Below are positions 16,991 through 25,642 of a DNA stretch of 64,000 nt, piece after piece. The DNA comes from Candidatus Limivivens intestinipullorum (GTDB lineage: Bacteria > Bacillota > Clostridia > Lachnospirales > Lachnospiraceae). The notes under the pieces are model-generated. The model was given only the letters and a program-made list of their open reading frames with translations. It did not search any database and was not told the origin of the DNA. The position numbers and the translations under genes are program-made. How positions within the stretch are numbered: position 1 is the first letter of the stretch; each line of letters starts with the position of its first letter. The stretch is from contig DVIQ01000043.1 of the NCBI GenBank assembly GCA_018711185.1, positions 1 to 64,000 of the forward strand, given 5' to 3'.

Positions 16991-18406
16991 TTACCGCTCC
17001 GGCGCTTCCAGAACAAACACTCTGGCAATGGGCGTCTGGGAAAGGGGCTCCGTCTTTACCACCAGGCCGCCTTCCTTTGCCTCCCAGGCAAGCTCTTCTT
17101 TTGTATCCAGGCTGAGCACACGTCCCACCGGTCCCTCGTAGGGAATCCAGACTTCCGTCTCCGGCACCGTGTTCTCGTCCGGGAACGGTTGAATCGCGTA
17201 CACGGTATCGCCCTTTTTCGTGAAGCCGATACCATCCTTCTTATAAGGCGCGCAGACTCTGGTTCCGTAGATTGCCTCTCCGTAAACGGACAGCCACTCT
17301 CCCATTCCGGTCAGAGACTCCACCGCGCCTCTGGGCAGACAGCCGTTGGGCTGGGGACCCACGTTGATGGCGAGATTTCCTCCCTTTACAACGATATCGA
17401 TGAGCAGGCAGATCACCTCTCTGGGGCTCTTATACTTATCCTCATACACAAAGGAGAAGGAAGTACCCAGGGTGATGCAGCTCTCCCACGGAATGCCCAG
17501 AGGCTCGTCCGGCACGCACTGCTCCGGCGTCACGTAGTTTTCGTAGGGGCCGCCGATGGTCCGGTCCGCGCAGAGCATGCCCGGCTGATACTTTCTGGCA
17601 CGCTCAATCACTTCGCCCAGACGGATATCCTGGCCGTTATGGGCGCAGACCCAGCCGGCATCAAACCACATGCCTTCCAGCCGGCCGTAATGGGTAGCCA
17701 GCTCCATGATCTGGTTCTGTGTAAAGGTTACAAAGCGCTCCCACTCTTCGGGGTTCTCCTTAGGATCGTAAGAAGGCCCCCTGTACTGGAAGCTCCCGCG
17801 CTCATAGTTATCGCTCCAGTAGCTGTCAATATGCCAGTCCGCCTTTGAGAAGTAGGCGATCACGCCCATATCCTTCTTGCGGAACGCCTCAAAAAGATGA
17901 GCGCAGATATCCGCGTAATGGTTTGTATGGAAGGGGCAGTCCTCTGCCGTAATCTTATAGTCTGAATATTTTGTGTCCCACATGCAGAATCCGTCATGGT
18001 GCTTCGTGGTAAACAGCAGGTACTTCACACCCGCGTTCTTTGCGATATCCGCCCATTTCTCCGGTTCGAAGCGAATGGGGTTAAAGGTCTTGTTCAGGTC
18101 AAAGTACTGCTTTTTAAAGTCTTCTCCCGTCACTTCCCAGTCAATGCATTTCCGGGACCAGTCGGCGTCCTGATCGCTCAGGGCCCAGGACTCCACGATG
18201 CCAAGCTGGCTGTAAGCGCCCCAGTGCATCATCAGGCCGAGCTTCTGATCCTGAAACCACTCAAGTTTTTGCAATACAGCGGGGTCCGTTGGCCACACGT
18301 AGCGGTCCTTTGTGCTGTAGTTGTGAACCCCCTGATTCACCATCTCCTCCGGCTGCTCCTGCTCAGCCGCCGGAGGCACATTTTCCTGCATTTCCATATC
18401 TTCCAT
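16991..18406 (-). CDS. alpha-L-fucosidase, GH29, second copy, cytoplasmic
   Basis: This 471-residue GH29 protein starts with an acidic, Pro/Glu-rich tail of about 35 residues and then the family opening 'WFQDQKLGLMMHWGAYSQLG'. KHHDGFCMWDTKYSDY and GMWFDAGW are present, and the Asp in WFDAGW is the expected nucleophile. GGNLAINVGPQPNG is the conserved C-terminal end of the barrel. There is no signal peptide. It is only distantly similar to the GH29 at 2419, so the two probably cleave different fucose linkages. It is third in the GH20-GH18-GH29 operon, 27 bp after the GH18 stop. Confidence 0.9.
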   Translation of the reverse strand: MEDMEMQENVPPAAEQEQPEEMVNQGVHNYSTKDRYVWPTDPAVLQKLEWFQDQKLGLMMHWGAYSQLGIVESWALSDQDADWSRKCIDWEVTGEDFKKQYFDLNKTFNPIRFEPEKWADIAKNAGVKYLLFTTKHHDGFCMWDTKYSDYKITAEDCPFHTNHYADICAHLFEAFRKKDMGVIAYFSKADWHIDSYWSDNYERGSFQYRGPSYDPKENPEEWERFVTFTQNQIMELATHYGRLEGMWFDAGWVCAHNGQDIRLGEVIERARKYQPGMLCADRTIGGPYENYVTPEQCVPDEPLGIPWESCITLGTSFSFVYEDKYKSPREVICLLIDIVVKGGNLAINVGPQPNGCLPRGAVESLTGMGEWLSVYGEAIYGTRVCAPYKKDGIGFTKKGDTVYAIQPFPDENTVPETEVWIPYEGPVGRVLSLDTKEELAWEAKEGGLVVKTEPLSQTPIARVFVLEAPER

Positions 18407-18433
18407 GATGTAACCTTCCTTTCCCGGCTGGAT

Positions 18434-19453
18434 TTATTTATCCAGCTCTTTTCTCATAAATTCTGTCAGCGTATGGGAGCCGTCGCAGCAGTACTCCCAG
18501 TACATGATTCCGCCCAGCCCCTTTTCCTTCAGGTAGCGGATTTTCCAGGCGATAGACTCTTCGTCGTCGTAGCTGATAAAGTTCTCGCCGTTGAACAGAT
18601 AAGGCGCCTTAGCCTCATCGTCCCAGTAACGGACATAGCCGTTTTTGTTGATATAGCTTTCCAGCAGTTCTCCATAGTGATGGGTAATGGAGCCTGTGGT
18701 GGATGCCATCTGGCAGAGGCCGTTGTTGTCCTTGTTCATAACGCCCTGCCATTCGCGGCAGTAGAACGCCGCGCCCAGCACCAGTTTTTCCAGGGGAACG
18801 CCCGCCGCGTGGTACTGCTTTACCGCCTTGTCGGCGCTCTGGTCCGACAGGTCTGTCTGATAAGAGAAGAGATTGGTGTGATGCCCGGTGAGCACCTGGA
18901 AACCGCCTCTTAAATCATAGGACATGATCTGCACGTAATCCAGGATCTCTCCCACCTGATCCATGTGGGTATTTCGGATAAAGTAGTCATCTCCTCCCAC
19001 AGCGGCGGAGAGAAGATAGCGGCCTGCCTCTTCCTGATCCAGCGTCTCTCTCAGCTTCTTCAGAAGCAGTGTAAAATTCTCCTTATCCTCCGGCCGTCCC
19101 TGGATCTCCGCCACGGAAAAGCAGGGGTATTCCCAGTCGATGTCCACGCCGTCCAGGCCGTATTCCTTAACGATTCCCATGGCCGTATCCGCGAAGCGCT
19201 GACGTCCCTCTTCGGTAAAGGCAGCCTCAGAGAAGCCGCCGGCGCCCCAGCCGCCCACGGAAACCAGGATTTTCAGATCCGGATTCAGGCTGCGCAGTCT
19301 CGCCAGCGCGTCCTTACACTCCGGATGTTCCCAGACCACATCCCCATTCTCCACAAGGGCGAAGGCAATGTTGATCACATTCAGGCTCAGGGCGTCCGCC
19401 TCGCGGACAGACCCCAGATCCTTTGTTCCTACATAACCGATTAAACCTATCAT
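18434..19453 (-). CDS. glycoside hydrolase family 18 protein, second copy, cytoplasmic
   Basis: This 339-residue GH18 protein has both family motifs: VSVGGWG (SxGG, about residues 65-68) and DGVDIDWEYP (D101, D104, D106, E108). It is clearly homologous to the GH18 at 216 and equal in length, but keeps the SxGG motif that the other has lost. There is no signal peptide. GGGAGG lies eight bases before the ATG. It sits 16 bp after the GH20 gene, which fits joint removal of terminal GlcNAc and hydrolysis of chitobiose-type cores. Confidence 0.9.
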   Translation of the reverse strand: MIGLIGYVGTKDLGSVREADALSLNVINIAFALVENGDVVWEHPECKDALARLRSLNPDLKILVSVGGWGAGGFSEAAFTEEGRQRFADTAMGIVKEYGLDGVDIDWEYPCFSVAEIQGRPEDKENFTLLLKKLRETLDQEEAGRYLLSAAVGGDDYFIRNTHMDQVGEILDYVQIMSYDLRGGFQVLTGHHTNLFSYQTDLSDQSADKAVKQYHAAGVPLEKLVLGAAFYCREWQGVMNKDNNGLCQMASTTGSITHHYGELLESYINKNGYVRYWDDEAKAPYLFNGENFISYDDEESIAWKIRYLKEKGLGGIMYWEYCCDGSHTLTEFMRKELDK

Positions 19454-19469
19454 TCTCTTTTCCTCCCGC

Positions 19470-21326
19470 TTACGCCGTTTTCAGATCCCGCAGGAAATCC
19501 GCGTACCAGTTCACCGCCTGCTGCAGCTCCCAGAGCTCGGCTTCCCGGCTCACAGAGCGCCACAGCTTCTTATAATCATAGAACCAGCGCTCCAGCTTCG
19601 CGGCAAGCTCCCAGGGATCCACCGCGGCCGGATTTTCTTTATGGAAGCGGTACTGGTCGATGTCCGCGCCGATCTCGTTGAAGATCTTCTGTCCCTCGAT
19701 AGCCGTAAGGTACGCCGCCAGACGTTTTCTCTGACAGGGCGCCATACCAGCGCTTACCCGACAGAGCGCTTCCTTCGCGTTCTCCAGATCCTCGTTTGCC
19801 TGGAGGGTATTCTCGAAATGGAGGTTCGCGTAGATCTCCTCCTCCGTCTGGCCGAATACGCCAAAGCGGATGACTTCCATATAGTGGATCATGTCGCGCC
19901 AGGAGCAGCTCTCGCTTCTGGACGCCTGGGCCAGAATCTTCACAAGCTCTCCGGAGGCATCTCCGTACTCTACAGCGGAGATGGCCTTGTCAAGCGCTTC
20001 TCGCTCAACCGGGTTCTCACTCCAGGAAGCGGCGCCTCCGCAGATCAGTCCCGGAAGAGAAAACTCCGGATGATTGATATGTCCGAAATCGCCCCAGTCT
20101 GTGTTCAGGGTCCCCACAGCGCCGTACTTATGGGCAAAGCCGCACATCCTGGTAACATTCGCGTAGGCGTCGTCCAGAAGGTTCATCAGGTGGTTCCAGC
20201 CGTGAACGCCGGGGCAGAGAACCTGGGTTACGCCCATATCCTTCATGGCCTTGATGCGCTCCTCCGGAGCGTTGGGGCCGTAGTCCCAGTTCAGGAACAG
20301 GCCGTCCTTGGGGAGCTTTTCGATCCACTCGGGATGGGCCAGAAGCACATCGCCCCAGTACATCGGGCGCTTGCCCGTCTCACGGACCGCGTCGCACACC
20401 TGATTCAGGAAATCCGTATAGAGCTTGCCCACGCCGGACTTTTCCGCCTCAGCGACGCTCTTTCCTTTGCCCAGGTCAAAGGTCTCGTCGCAGCAGATGT
20501 TGAACAGGCCGGATTTGAACAGGGGGGCATAGCTGTGAATCATGTCGCGCACCAGAGCGATGCCGTCCGGGTCCAGGGGATTCAGGGTGTGATGCTGCAT
20601 ACGCTCCACAAAGGAGAAGGTCCTTCCGTCTTCGTCTTCAAACTCGCTGAGACGGCGGTAGCCCTTGGTGCGGAGCAGCTTGAACAGATGTCCGAAGCTG
20701 GCGATGCAGGGCACAAGCTCCACTCCCCGGCTGGCGCAGTAATCATCAAGCTCCAGGATGTCTTCTGCCGTAAGGGGCGTATCGTCTCTCCACATTTCGG
20801 AAAACTGCGGAAACAGGTATGTATGCTCCACATAAAGCTCCAGATGGTTCAGCTTATACCGGCTGCACCAGTCCGCCAGGGCTTTCATGGATTCCATGCT
20901 CGGCACGCGGCTTCTGGTCACATCGTGCATAAAGCCTCTGATCTCCAGGGACGGATAGTCCTCGATCAGCAGGCAGGGAAGGCTTAATCCCTCCTGAGAA
21001 AGGATCTGGCGCAGCGTCTGCACCGCGTAAATCCATCCTCTGCTGTTTCCGGCGCGAAGCGCGATCCCTTCGCTGCCGATCTCCAGCTCATAACCCTCCG
21101 CATGGCCTGTCTCCTTCTTCTCGAAGCGAACGGCAGTCAGCTCCGTCACAGCCCCGTTCAGAGACAGGGAAATCCCGCAGATATCCTGAACATACTTTTT
21201 CAACAGAGAAACCGCGTCCCTGCTCTCCTCCTTCACAGAAAGATCCACGGCGATCTCGCCGTTAAACGGCAGGCAGTAACGGCCCGCTCTCTCTTCTTTC
21301 TTCTTTACTTCCGGCAATAAGTACAT
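19470..21326 (-). CDS. beta-N-acetylhexosaminidase, GH20, cytoplasmic
   Basis: This 618-residue protein has the N-terminal GH20b-type domain (to about residue 120) and a catalytic barrel beginning at 'IRGFMHDVTRSRVPSMESM'. NICCDETFDLGKG holds the Asp-Glu pair (DE) used in substrate-assisted hydrolysis of terminal beta-GlcNAc or GalNAc. There is no signal peptide, which again implies cytoplasmic action. GGGGG lies shortly before the ATG. It is the first gene of the operon driven from 21614 and would feed GlcNAc towards the ROK kinase domain, NagA and NagB. Confidence 0.92.
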   Translation of the reverse strand: MYLLPEVKKKEERAGRYCLPFNGEIAVDLSVKEESRDAVSLLKKYVQDICGISLSLNGAVTELTAVRFEKKETGHAEGYELEIGSEGIALRAGNSRGWIYAVQTLRQILSQEGLSLPCLLIEDYPSLEIRGFMHDVTRSRVPSMESMKALADWCSRYKLNHLELYVEHTYLFPQFSEMWRDDTPLTAEDILELDDYCASRGVELVPCIASFGHLFKLLRTKGYRRLSEFEDEDGRTFSFVERMQHHTLNPLDPDGIALVRDMIHSYAPLFKSGLFNICCDETFDLGKGKSVAEAEKSGVGKLYTDFLNQVCDAVRETGKRPMYWGDVLLAHPEWIEKLPKDGLFLNWDYGPNAPEERIKAMKDMGVTQVLCPGVHGWNHLMNLLDDAYANVTRMCGFAHKYGAVGTLNTDWGDFGHINHPEFSLPGLICGGAASWSENPVEREALDKAISAVEYGDASGELVKILAQASRSESCSWRDMIHYMEVIRFGVFGQTEEEIYANLHFENTLQANEDLENAKEALCRVSAGMAPCQRKRLAAYLTAIEGQKIFNEIGADIDQYRFHKENPAAVDPWELAAKLERWFYDYKKLWRSVSREAELWELQQAVNWYADFLRDLKTA

Positions 21327-21352
21327 CAGCTTATCCCCCTTTCATTAATTCA

Positions 21353-21384
21353 GGCAGCGGCGTATATGCTTTACGTCCGCTGCC
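21353..21384. repeat. GC-rich hairpin just upstream of the GH20 ribosome binding site
   Basis: GGCAGCGG plus CGTA pairs with TACG plus CCGCTGCC, with a single bulged T. The 12-bp stem ends about 25 bases before the start codon and could influence translation or attenuation. Confidence 0.55.
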
Positions 21385-21408
21385 CCACTTCCGCAAAACT
21401 GCGTTCCT

Positions 21409-21470
21409 GAATCACTTTCTTACGGTACGCGCAGCCCGTGCGCGTACCTGCTTCAAGTGCACAGCGTTCC
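21409..21470. repeat. 62-bp direct repeat in the GH20 leader, copy 1
   Basis: This 62-bp unit recurs at 21549-21610 with only two substitutions. Each unit contains a perfect hairpin with arms GGTACGCGCA and TGCGCGTACC, and both substitutions fall in the loop between the arms. Confidence 0.85.
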
Positions 21471-21500
21471 GCAAAACTGCTCCGTTCCTTCGCAGTTTTC

Positions 21501-21543
21501 TGCGAAAATCCATTTTAAATCGCTTCGCGATGGGATTTTCGCA
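21501..21543. repeat. dispersed 43-bp hairpin family C, copy 1
   Basis: TGCGAAAATCC and GGGATTTTCGCA form the outer stem; ATCGC and GCGAT form an inner stem. A closely related sequence lies in opposite orientation at 61347-61389. Confidence 0.65.
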
Positions 21544-21548
21544 CACCC

Positions 21549-21610
21549 GAATCACTTTCTTACGGTACGCGCAGCCTATGCGCGTACCTGCTTCAAGTGC
21601 ACAGCGTTCC
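21549..21610. repeat. 62-bp direct repeat in the GH20 leader, copy 2
   Basis: This is the second copy of the unit at 21409, spaced 140 bp from the first. It lies just downstream of the predicted transcription start, so both copies would be in the mRNA leader of the GH20-GH18-GH29 operon. Confidence 0.85.
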
Positions 21611-21613
21611 TAC

Positions 21614-21642
21614 ATAATAGCACGCTGTTTCCGGGATTTCAA
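21614..21642 (-). promoter_or_regulatory. sigma-A promoter of the GH20-GH18-GH29 operon
   Basis: On the minus strand TTGAAA (21642-21637) is followed after 17 bp by TATTAT (21619-21614). The transcript would carry a leader of about 280 nt. The remaining part of the gap, 21643-21761, has only a small GCACA/TGTGC hairpin near 21690. Confidence 0.6.
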
Positions 21643-21761
21643 CACGGAATGTTCACCAGTTTTGCTTTCTAACAGAAGCTTTTTCGCACACTTTTGTGCA
21701 TTCTTATTTTTTTCTTAATTCCTGTCTCCGCCGGCCAGCGCGCAGCCTTTTCTGCTTGGTT

Positions 21762-23615
21762 TTATACCAGGCTTGCCGCGCCGATCATACCGGCCTTGTT
21801 GCCGAGTGTCGCGATGGCCAGGGTCGGAAGCTTGCCAAGTTCTCCGCCGAAGCATTCGGTCTTGAGCATCTCCCGGATGGGCGCCAGCAGGGTCTCTCCC
21901 TGGGCGGAAACGCCGCCTCCCAGAAGCACCATATCCGGCCGGAAGATATTCACCAGGCTTACCATACCGGAGCCCAGATAGTGAATGTAGCGATCCACGA
22001 TCTCCTTCAGGACCGCGTCTCCAGCTTTCGCGCCTTCGAAAATTTCCTTTGGATTCAGGTCTTTCCCGGTGGCCTTCTTCGCGTCGCGGATCAGGGCCGT
22101 GGCGGAAGCGTAAGCCTCCAGGCAGCCCCGGCGTCCGCAGGTGCAGAGTTCTCCGCCCTCTGCTACCACCAGATGGCCCACTTCACAGCCGCCAATCCGG
22201 TCACCGCAGAAAATCTTTCCGTCCCGGATGATGCCGCCGCCGACGCCGGTTCCCAGGGTCAGCATCAGCATATCCGAGCTGCCCTTGGCGGCCCCTGCTA
22301 CAGCCTCGCCCAAAGCGGCGCAGTCCGCGTCATTGGCAATGCGCACGGGAATCGGAAGAACGCGCTCCATTTCTTTTACGATCTCCACATGATCCCAGCG
22401 GATGTTGTTGGAATACAGCACCACGCCGTTCTGGGAATCCACGGTTCCGGGTACGCCGATGCCGGCTCCCAGACACTGGTCCAGATCGATGTTCTGGGTC
22501 TCAAGGAAATCCAGGGTTCTTCTGGCGATGTCCGCGATGACCTCCCCCGCCGGACGGTCCGCTCCGGTGGGCATCACATCCGTAGCGATCAGCTGATTCT
22601 GCTCATCCACCAGGCCGATCTTCGTGTCCGTGCCGCCGATGTCGATTCCAATGCGGATGGGGTTCTTCTTGGGACGGATGGTGGTCACCAGAGCGTCACA
22701 GGTCCCCTCCACCGTGTAGCTGCCGCTGCCGGCGGGCAGGAAGAAGCTCTCGCCCTTCTTAAAGGACAGTGTCTCTCCCTGGCAGGAGATGGTTCCGCAG
22801 CCGTCCAGGAAGAGAATGCTGGCAAAAGAAGCCTCGGTGACGGTTCCGCTTATCTGCTTCATCACAGCGCCGTCCAGGTTCAGCTTGTCCACCGTAAAGT
22901 AGTCGCAGTCCGCCACATGGGGATACGCCGCGGATTCTCTCTTCACCGGCTCCCGTCTGGTAACGGCCAGGGCCTTATCCACATGAAGCTCCCTCTTCTT
23001 TCCGTCTTTCCCCACTCTTCCGTAATCATACACACGGTAGGTCACGTTGGAGTTCTGCTGGATCTCCGCGATGAGGATATCGCTTCCGATGGCATGGATG
23101 GTTCCGGATTTGATAAAGAGCACATCGCCCTTCTGAACCGGCGTCTTGTGAAGTACTTCAAGAAGGGTGTCCTCCTTGATCCGCTGTTCAAACTCCTCTT
23201 TGCTGATCTCCTTCTCAAAACCGAAGTACAGGAAGGCGTCCTTCCCGGCGTCCACCACATACCACATTTCCGTCTTTCCGTACTGGCCCTCGTTTTTCAG
23301 GGCATAGCGGTTGTCCGGGTGGACCTGGATGGAAAGGCTCTGCTTCGCGTCGATAAATTTAATCAGAATCGGGAAATCCCGGAACCTTCTGCAGTTGGTG
23401 CCCAGCACCTGGCTTCCTGCCTCCTCAATGTACTGGGGCAGTGTTTTTCCGGCCCAGGGGCCGTTTACAATGGTGGACGGTCCGTCGGGATGGCAGGACA
23501 GCTCCCAGGTCTCCGCCAGAACGTCTCCGTCGTATTCTTTTCCGTACTCGTCAACCAGACGATGGCCTCCCCACAGGTAATCCTTGCAGCTTGGCTTTAA
23601 TTTCAGAATGCTCAT
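21762..23615 (-). CDS. bifunctional fusion: mannose-6-phosphate isomerase + ROK family sugar kinase
   Basis: This 617-residue protein joins two enzymes. Residues 1 to about 310 are a short class I-type mannose-6-phosphate isomerase: SLSIQVHPDN, KTEMWYVVDA and SGTIHAIGSDILIAEIQQ supply the zinc ligands. From about residue 318 a ROK kinase begins (RIGIDIGGTDTKIGL), with GIGVPG, the catalytic-region IANDADCAALGEA, LTLGTGVGGGI and the zinc-binding CTCGRRGCLE. The frame is continuous with no weak junction. A fused kinase and isomerase would turn mannose into fructose-6-phosphate via mannose-6-phosphate; the ROK part might instead act on GlcNAc or glucose. AGGAGGAG lies just before the ATG. The gene follows the phosphohexomutase after 200 bp. 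Confidence 0.9.
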   Translation of the reverse strand: MSILKLKPSCKDYLWGGHRLVDEYGKEYDGDVLAETWELSCHPDGPSTIVNGPWAGKTLPQYIEEAGSQVLGTNCRRFRDFPILIKFIDAKQSLSIQVHPDNRYALKNEGQYGKTEMWYVVDAGKDAFLYFGFEKEISKEEFEQRIKEDTLLEVLHKTPVQKGDVLFIKSGTIHAIGSDILIAEIQQNSNVTYRVYDYGRVGKDGKKRELHVDKALAVTRREPVKRESAAYPHVADCDYFTVDKLNLDGAVMKQISGTVTEASFASILFLDGCGTISCQGETLSFKKGESFFLPAGSGSYTVEGTCDALVTTIRPKKNPIRIGIDIGGTDTKIGLVDEQNQLIATDVMPTGADRPAGEVIADIARRTLDFLETQNIDLDQCLGAGIGVPGTVDSQNGVVLYSNNIRWDHVEIVKEMERVLPIPVRIANDADCAALGEAVAGAAKGSSDMLMLTLGTGVGGGIIRDGKIFCGDRIGGCEVGHLVVAEGGELCTCGRRGCLEAYASATALIRDAKKATGKDLNPKEIFEGAKAGDAVLKEIVDRYIHYLGSGMVSLVNIFRPDMVLLGGGVSAQGETLLAPIREMLKTECFGGELGKLPTLAIATLGNKAGMIGAASLV

Positions 23616-23815
23616 CTTTCTCCTCCTAAATATCCGCGGAATCCGCGAATGGCTGCCGCTTCGAGCGCTCGTGGAAGCCTTTCACGGATTCCCTGATGCC
23701 TTTTTATACACGACCGGACAGAGGAAGGTCTTCTTCCTCAAGCCGATGCAATCTTCCGAACCATTCACAGCATGCTGGTCTTCGCCGCGCTCCGCGCGCG
23801 GCAGGGCGGCCTTGT

Positions 23816-25540
23816 TTACCGGGCCAGCCCCTCCACAGCCTCCGTCAGCTCCGCCAGCTTCGCGTCCGCGTCCTCAGGGCTTTCGCCGCGCACGCCCATG
23901 TAAAACTTGATCTTCGGCTCGGTTCCCGACGGACGAATACAGCACCAGGCGCCGCCCTCCAGCTCAAAGTACAGCACGTTGGAGGTAGGAAGCCCTGTGG
24001 CGGTCTTCTCCCCGGTCAGGCAGTTTAACAGTACATCCTCCCGGTAATCCCGAAACTGGGTAACCTTCAGCGGGCCGATGGACTCCGGAACTTCCCCGCG
24101 GATTTTTTCCATCATGGCGGCGATCTGCTTCGCCCCGTCCTGTCCCTTTAAAGTCACCGTGGACAGGCCTTCCTTGAAATAGCCGTAGGTTTCAAAGAGC
24201 TTCCGCATCTGATCGCAGAGGGTAATGCCCTGGCTCCTGCACCAGGCAGCCGTCTCGCACAGGGCCATAACGGCCACCACGGCATCCTTATCTCTGGCAT
24301 GGGTGCCCACCAGGCAGCCGTAGCTCTCCTCGTAGCCGAACAGATAGGTATGGCTGTGATTCTGCTCAAAGAACTTGATCTGCTCTCCGATGTACTTGAA
24401 GCCTGTCAGGGTCTCGATGAGATCCACATGATATGCCTCGGCAATCCGGTGCGCCATTTTTCCGGATACAATGGTGGTCACCACCGCGCCGTTTTCCGGA
24501 AGCATGCCAAGCTCCTTCTTCGTGGACAGGATGTATTCCAGAATCAGTGTACCGGACATATTTCCCGTAAAGCTCATATAATCTCCGGTGGCCGCGTCTT
24601 TCGCGTAGATACCAAGACGGTCCGCGTCCGGGTCCGTGGCCAGAACCACATCCGCGTCCACTTCCTTCGCAAGCTTTAAGGCCAGGGCAAAGGCGTTCTT
24701 ATCCTCCGGGTTCGGATAGGAAACCGTGGGGAAATTCCCGTCCGGAAGCTCCTGCTCCTTCACCACGTACACATTCTCAAAGCCAAGCTCCGACAGAATC
24801 CGGCGTACCGGCAGATTTCCCGTGCCGTGAAGGGGCGTGTAAACGATCTTCAGACCCGGCGCTTCCTTTTTCACCATTTCCGGACGAAGCACCTGGGTTT
24901 TCAGGGCCGCTATGTATTTGTCATCCATCTCAGGCCCGATCACCTCATAAAGTCCCGCTTTCTCGGCGTCCTCCTTCGCCATGGTCTTCACCTGGCTGTA
25001 GTCGGCGATGGCGTTTACCTCCCCGATAATCTCCTTATCCTTTGGAGCGGTAATCTGGGCGCCGTCCTCCCAGTAAACCTTGTAGCCGTTGTATTCCGGC
25101 GGATTATGGCTGGCCGTCACCACAACGCCCGCCGTGCAGCCAAGCTCCCGAAGGGCAAAGGACAGCATGGGCGTGGGACGAAGGGACGGGAAAATATACG
25201 CCTTAATCCCGTTGGCCGCCATGCACAGCGCCGTCTCCTGGGCGAACTCCGGGGACATATGTCTGGAATCAAAGGCAATGGCAACGCCCTTTTTCTGTGC
25301 GCCCTCTTTTATAATGTAGTTTGCCAGGCCCTGGGTGGCCTTGCGGACCGTATAGATATTCATGCGGTTCGTTCCCGCGCCGATAATCCCCCGAAGGCCT
25401 CCGGTTCCGAACTCCAGATCCCGGTAGAAGCGCTCCTCGATCTCTCCTTCGTCGTCCTTTATGGCCAGAAGCTCCTTTTTCGTCTCCTGGTCAAAATACG
25501 GATCATTCAGCCAAAACTCATAAACCTCTCTTGCTTTCAT
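23816..25540 (-). CDS. phosphoglucomutase/phosphomannomutase (alpha-D-phosphohexomutase)
   Basis: This 574-residue enzyme has the four family signatures: the phosphoserine loop TASHNPPEYNGYK, the metal loop DPDADRLGI, the sugar-binding loop GYEESYG and the phosphate-binding RPSGTEPKIK. It interconverts hexose-1- and hexose-6-phosphates. The mannose-1-phosphate that a GH130 phosphorylase would release needs this step to reach mannose-6-phosphate, so its place in the block is sensible. AAGGAG lies five bases before the ATG. A weak promoter (TTGTTT, 17 bp, TAAAAT) and a 12-bp palindrome CGTACCGGTACG lie in the 102-bp gap upstream. Confidence 0.93.
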   Translation of the reverse strand: MKAREVYEFWLNDPYFDQETKKELLAIKDDEGEIEERFYRDLEFGTGGLRGIIGAGTNRMNIYTVRKATQGLANYIIKEGAQKKGVAIAFDSRHMSPEFAQETALCMAANGIKAYIFPSLRPTPMLSFALRELGCTAGVVVTASHNPPEYNGYKVYWEDGAQITAPKDKEIIGEVNAIADYSQVKTMAKEDAEKAGLYEVIGPEMDDKYIAALKTQVLRPEMVKKEAPGLKIVYTPLHGTGNLPVRRILSELGFENVYVVKEQELPDGNFPTVSYPNPEDKNAFALALKLAKEVDADVVLATDPDADRLGIYAKDAATGDYMSFTGNMSGTLILEYILSTKKELGMLPENGAVVTTIVSGKMAHRIAEAYHVDLIETLTGFKYIGEQIKFFEQNHSHTYLFGYEESYGCLVGTHARDKDAVVAVMALCETAAWCRSQGITLCDQMRKLFETYGYFKEGLSTVTLKGQDGAKQIAAMMEKIRGEVPESIGPLKVTQFRDYREDVLLNCLTGEKTATGLPTSNVLYFELEGGAWCCIRPSGTEPKIKFYMGVRGESPEDADAKLAELTEAVEGLAR

Positions 25541-25642
25541 GGTATCTCCTTTCCTCGCAGCCGTCCGTACCGGTACGTCCGCTCTGGTTCTTATGCTGTC
25601 ATTTTACCACAGTCCACACTGCGAAACAAGCAATACTTATGC

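Noticed and set aside
21409-21610. CRISPR array
   Set aside because: Only two 62-bp direct repeats occur, each with a large internal hairpin, spaced by 78 bp of structured sequence and without cas genes.
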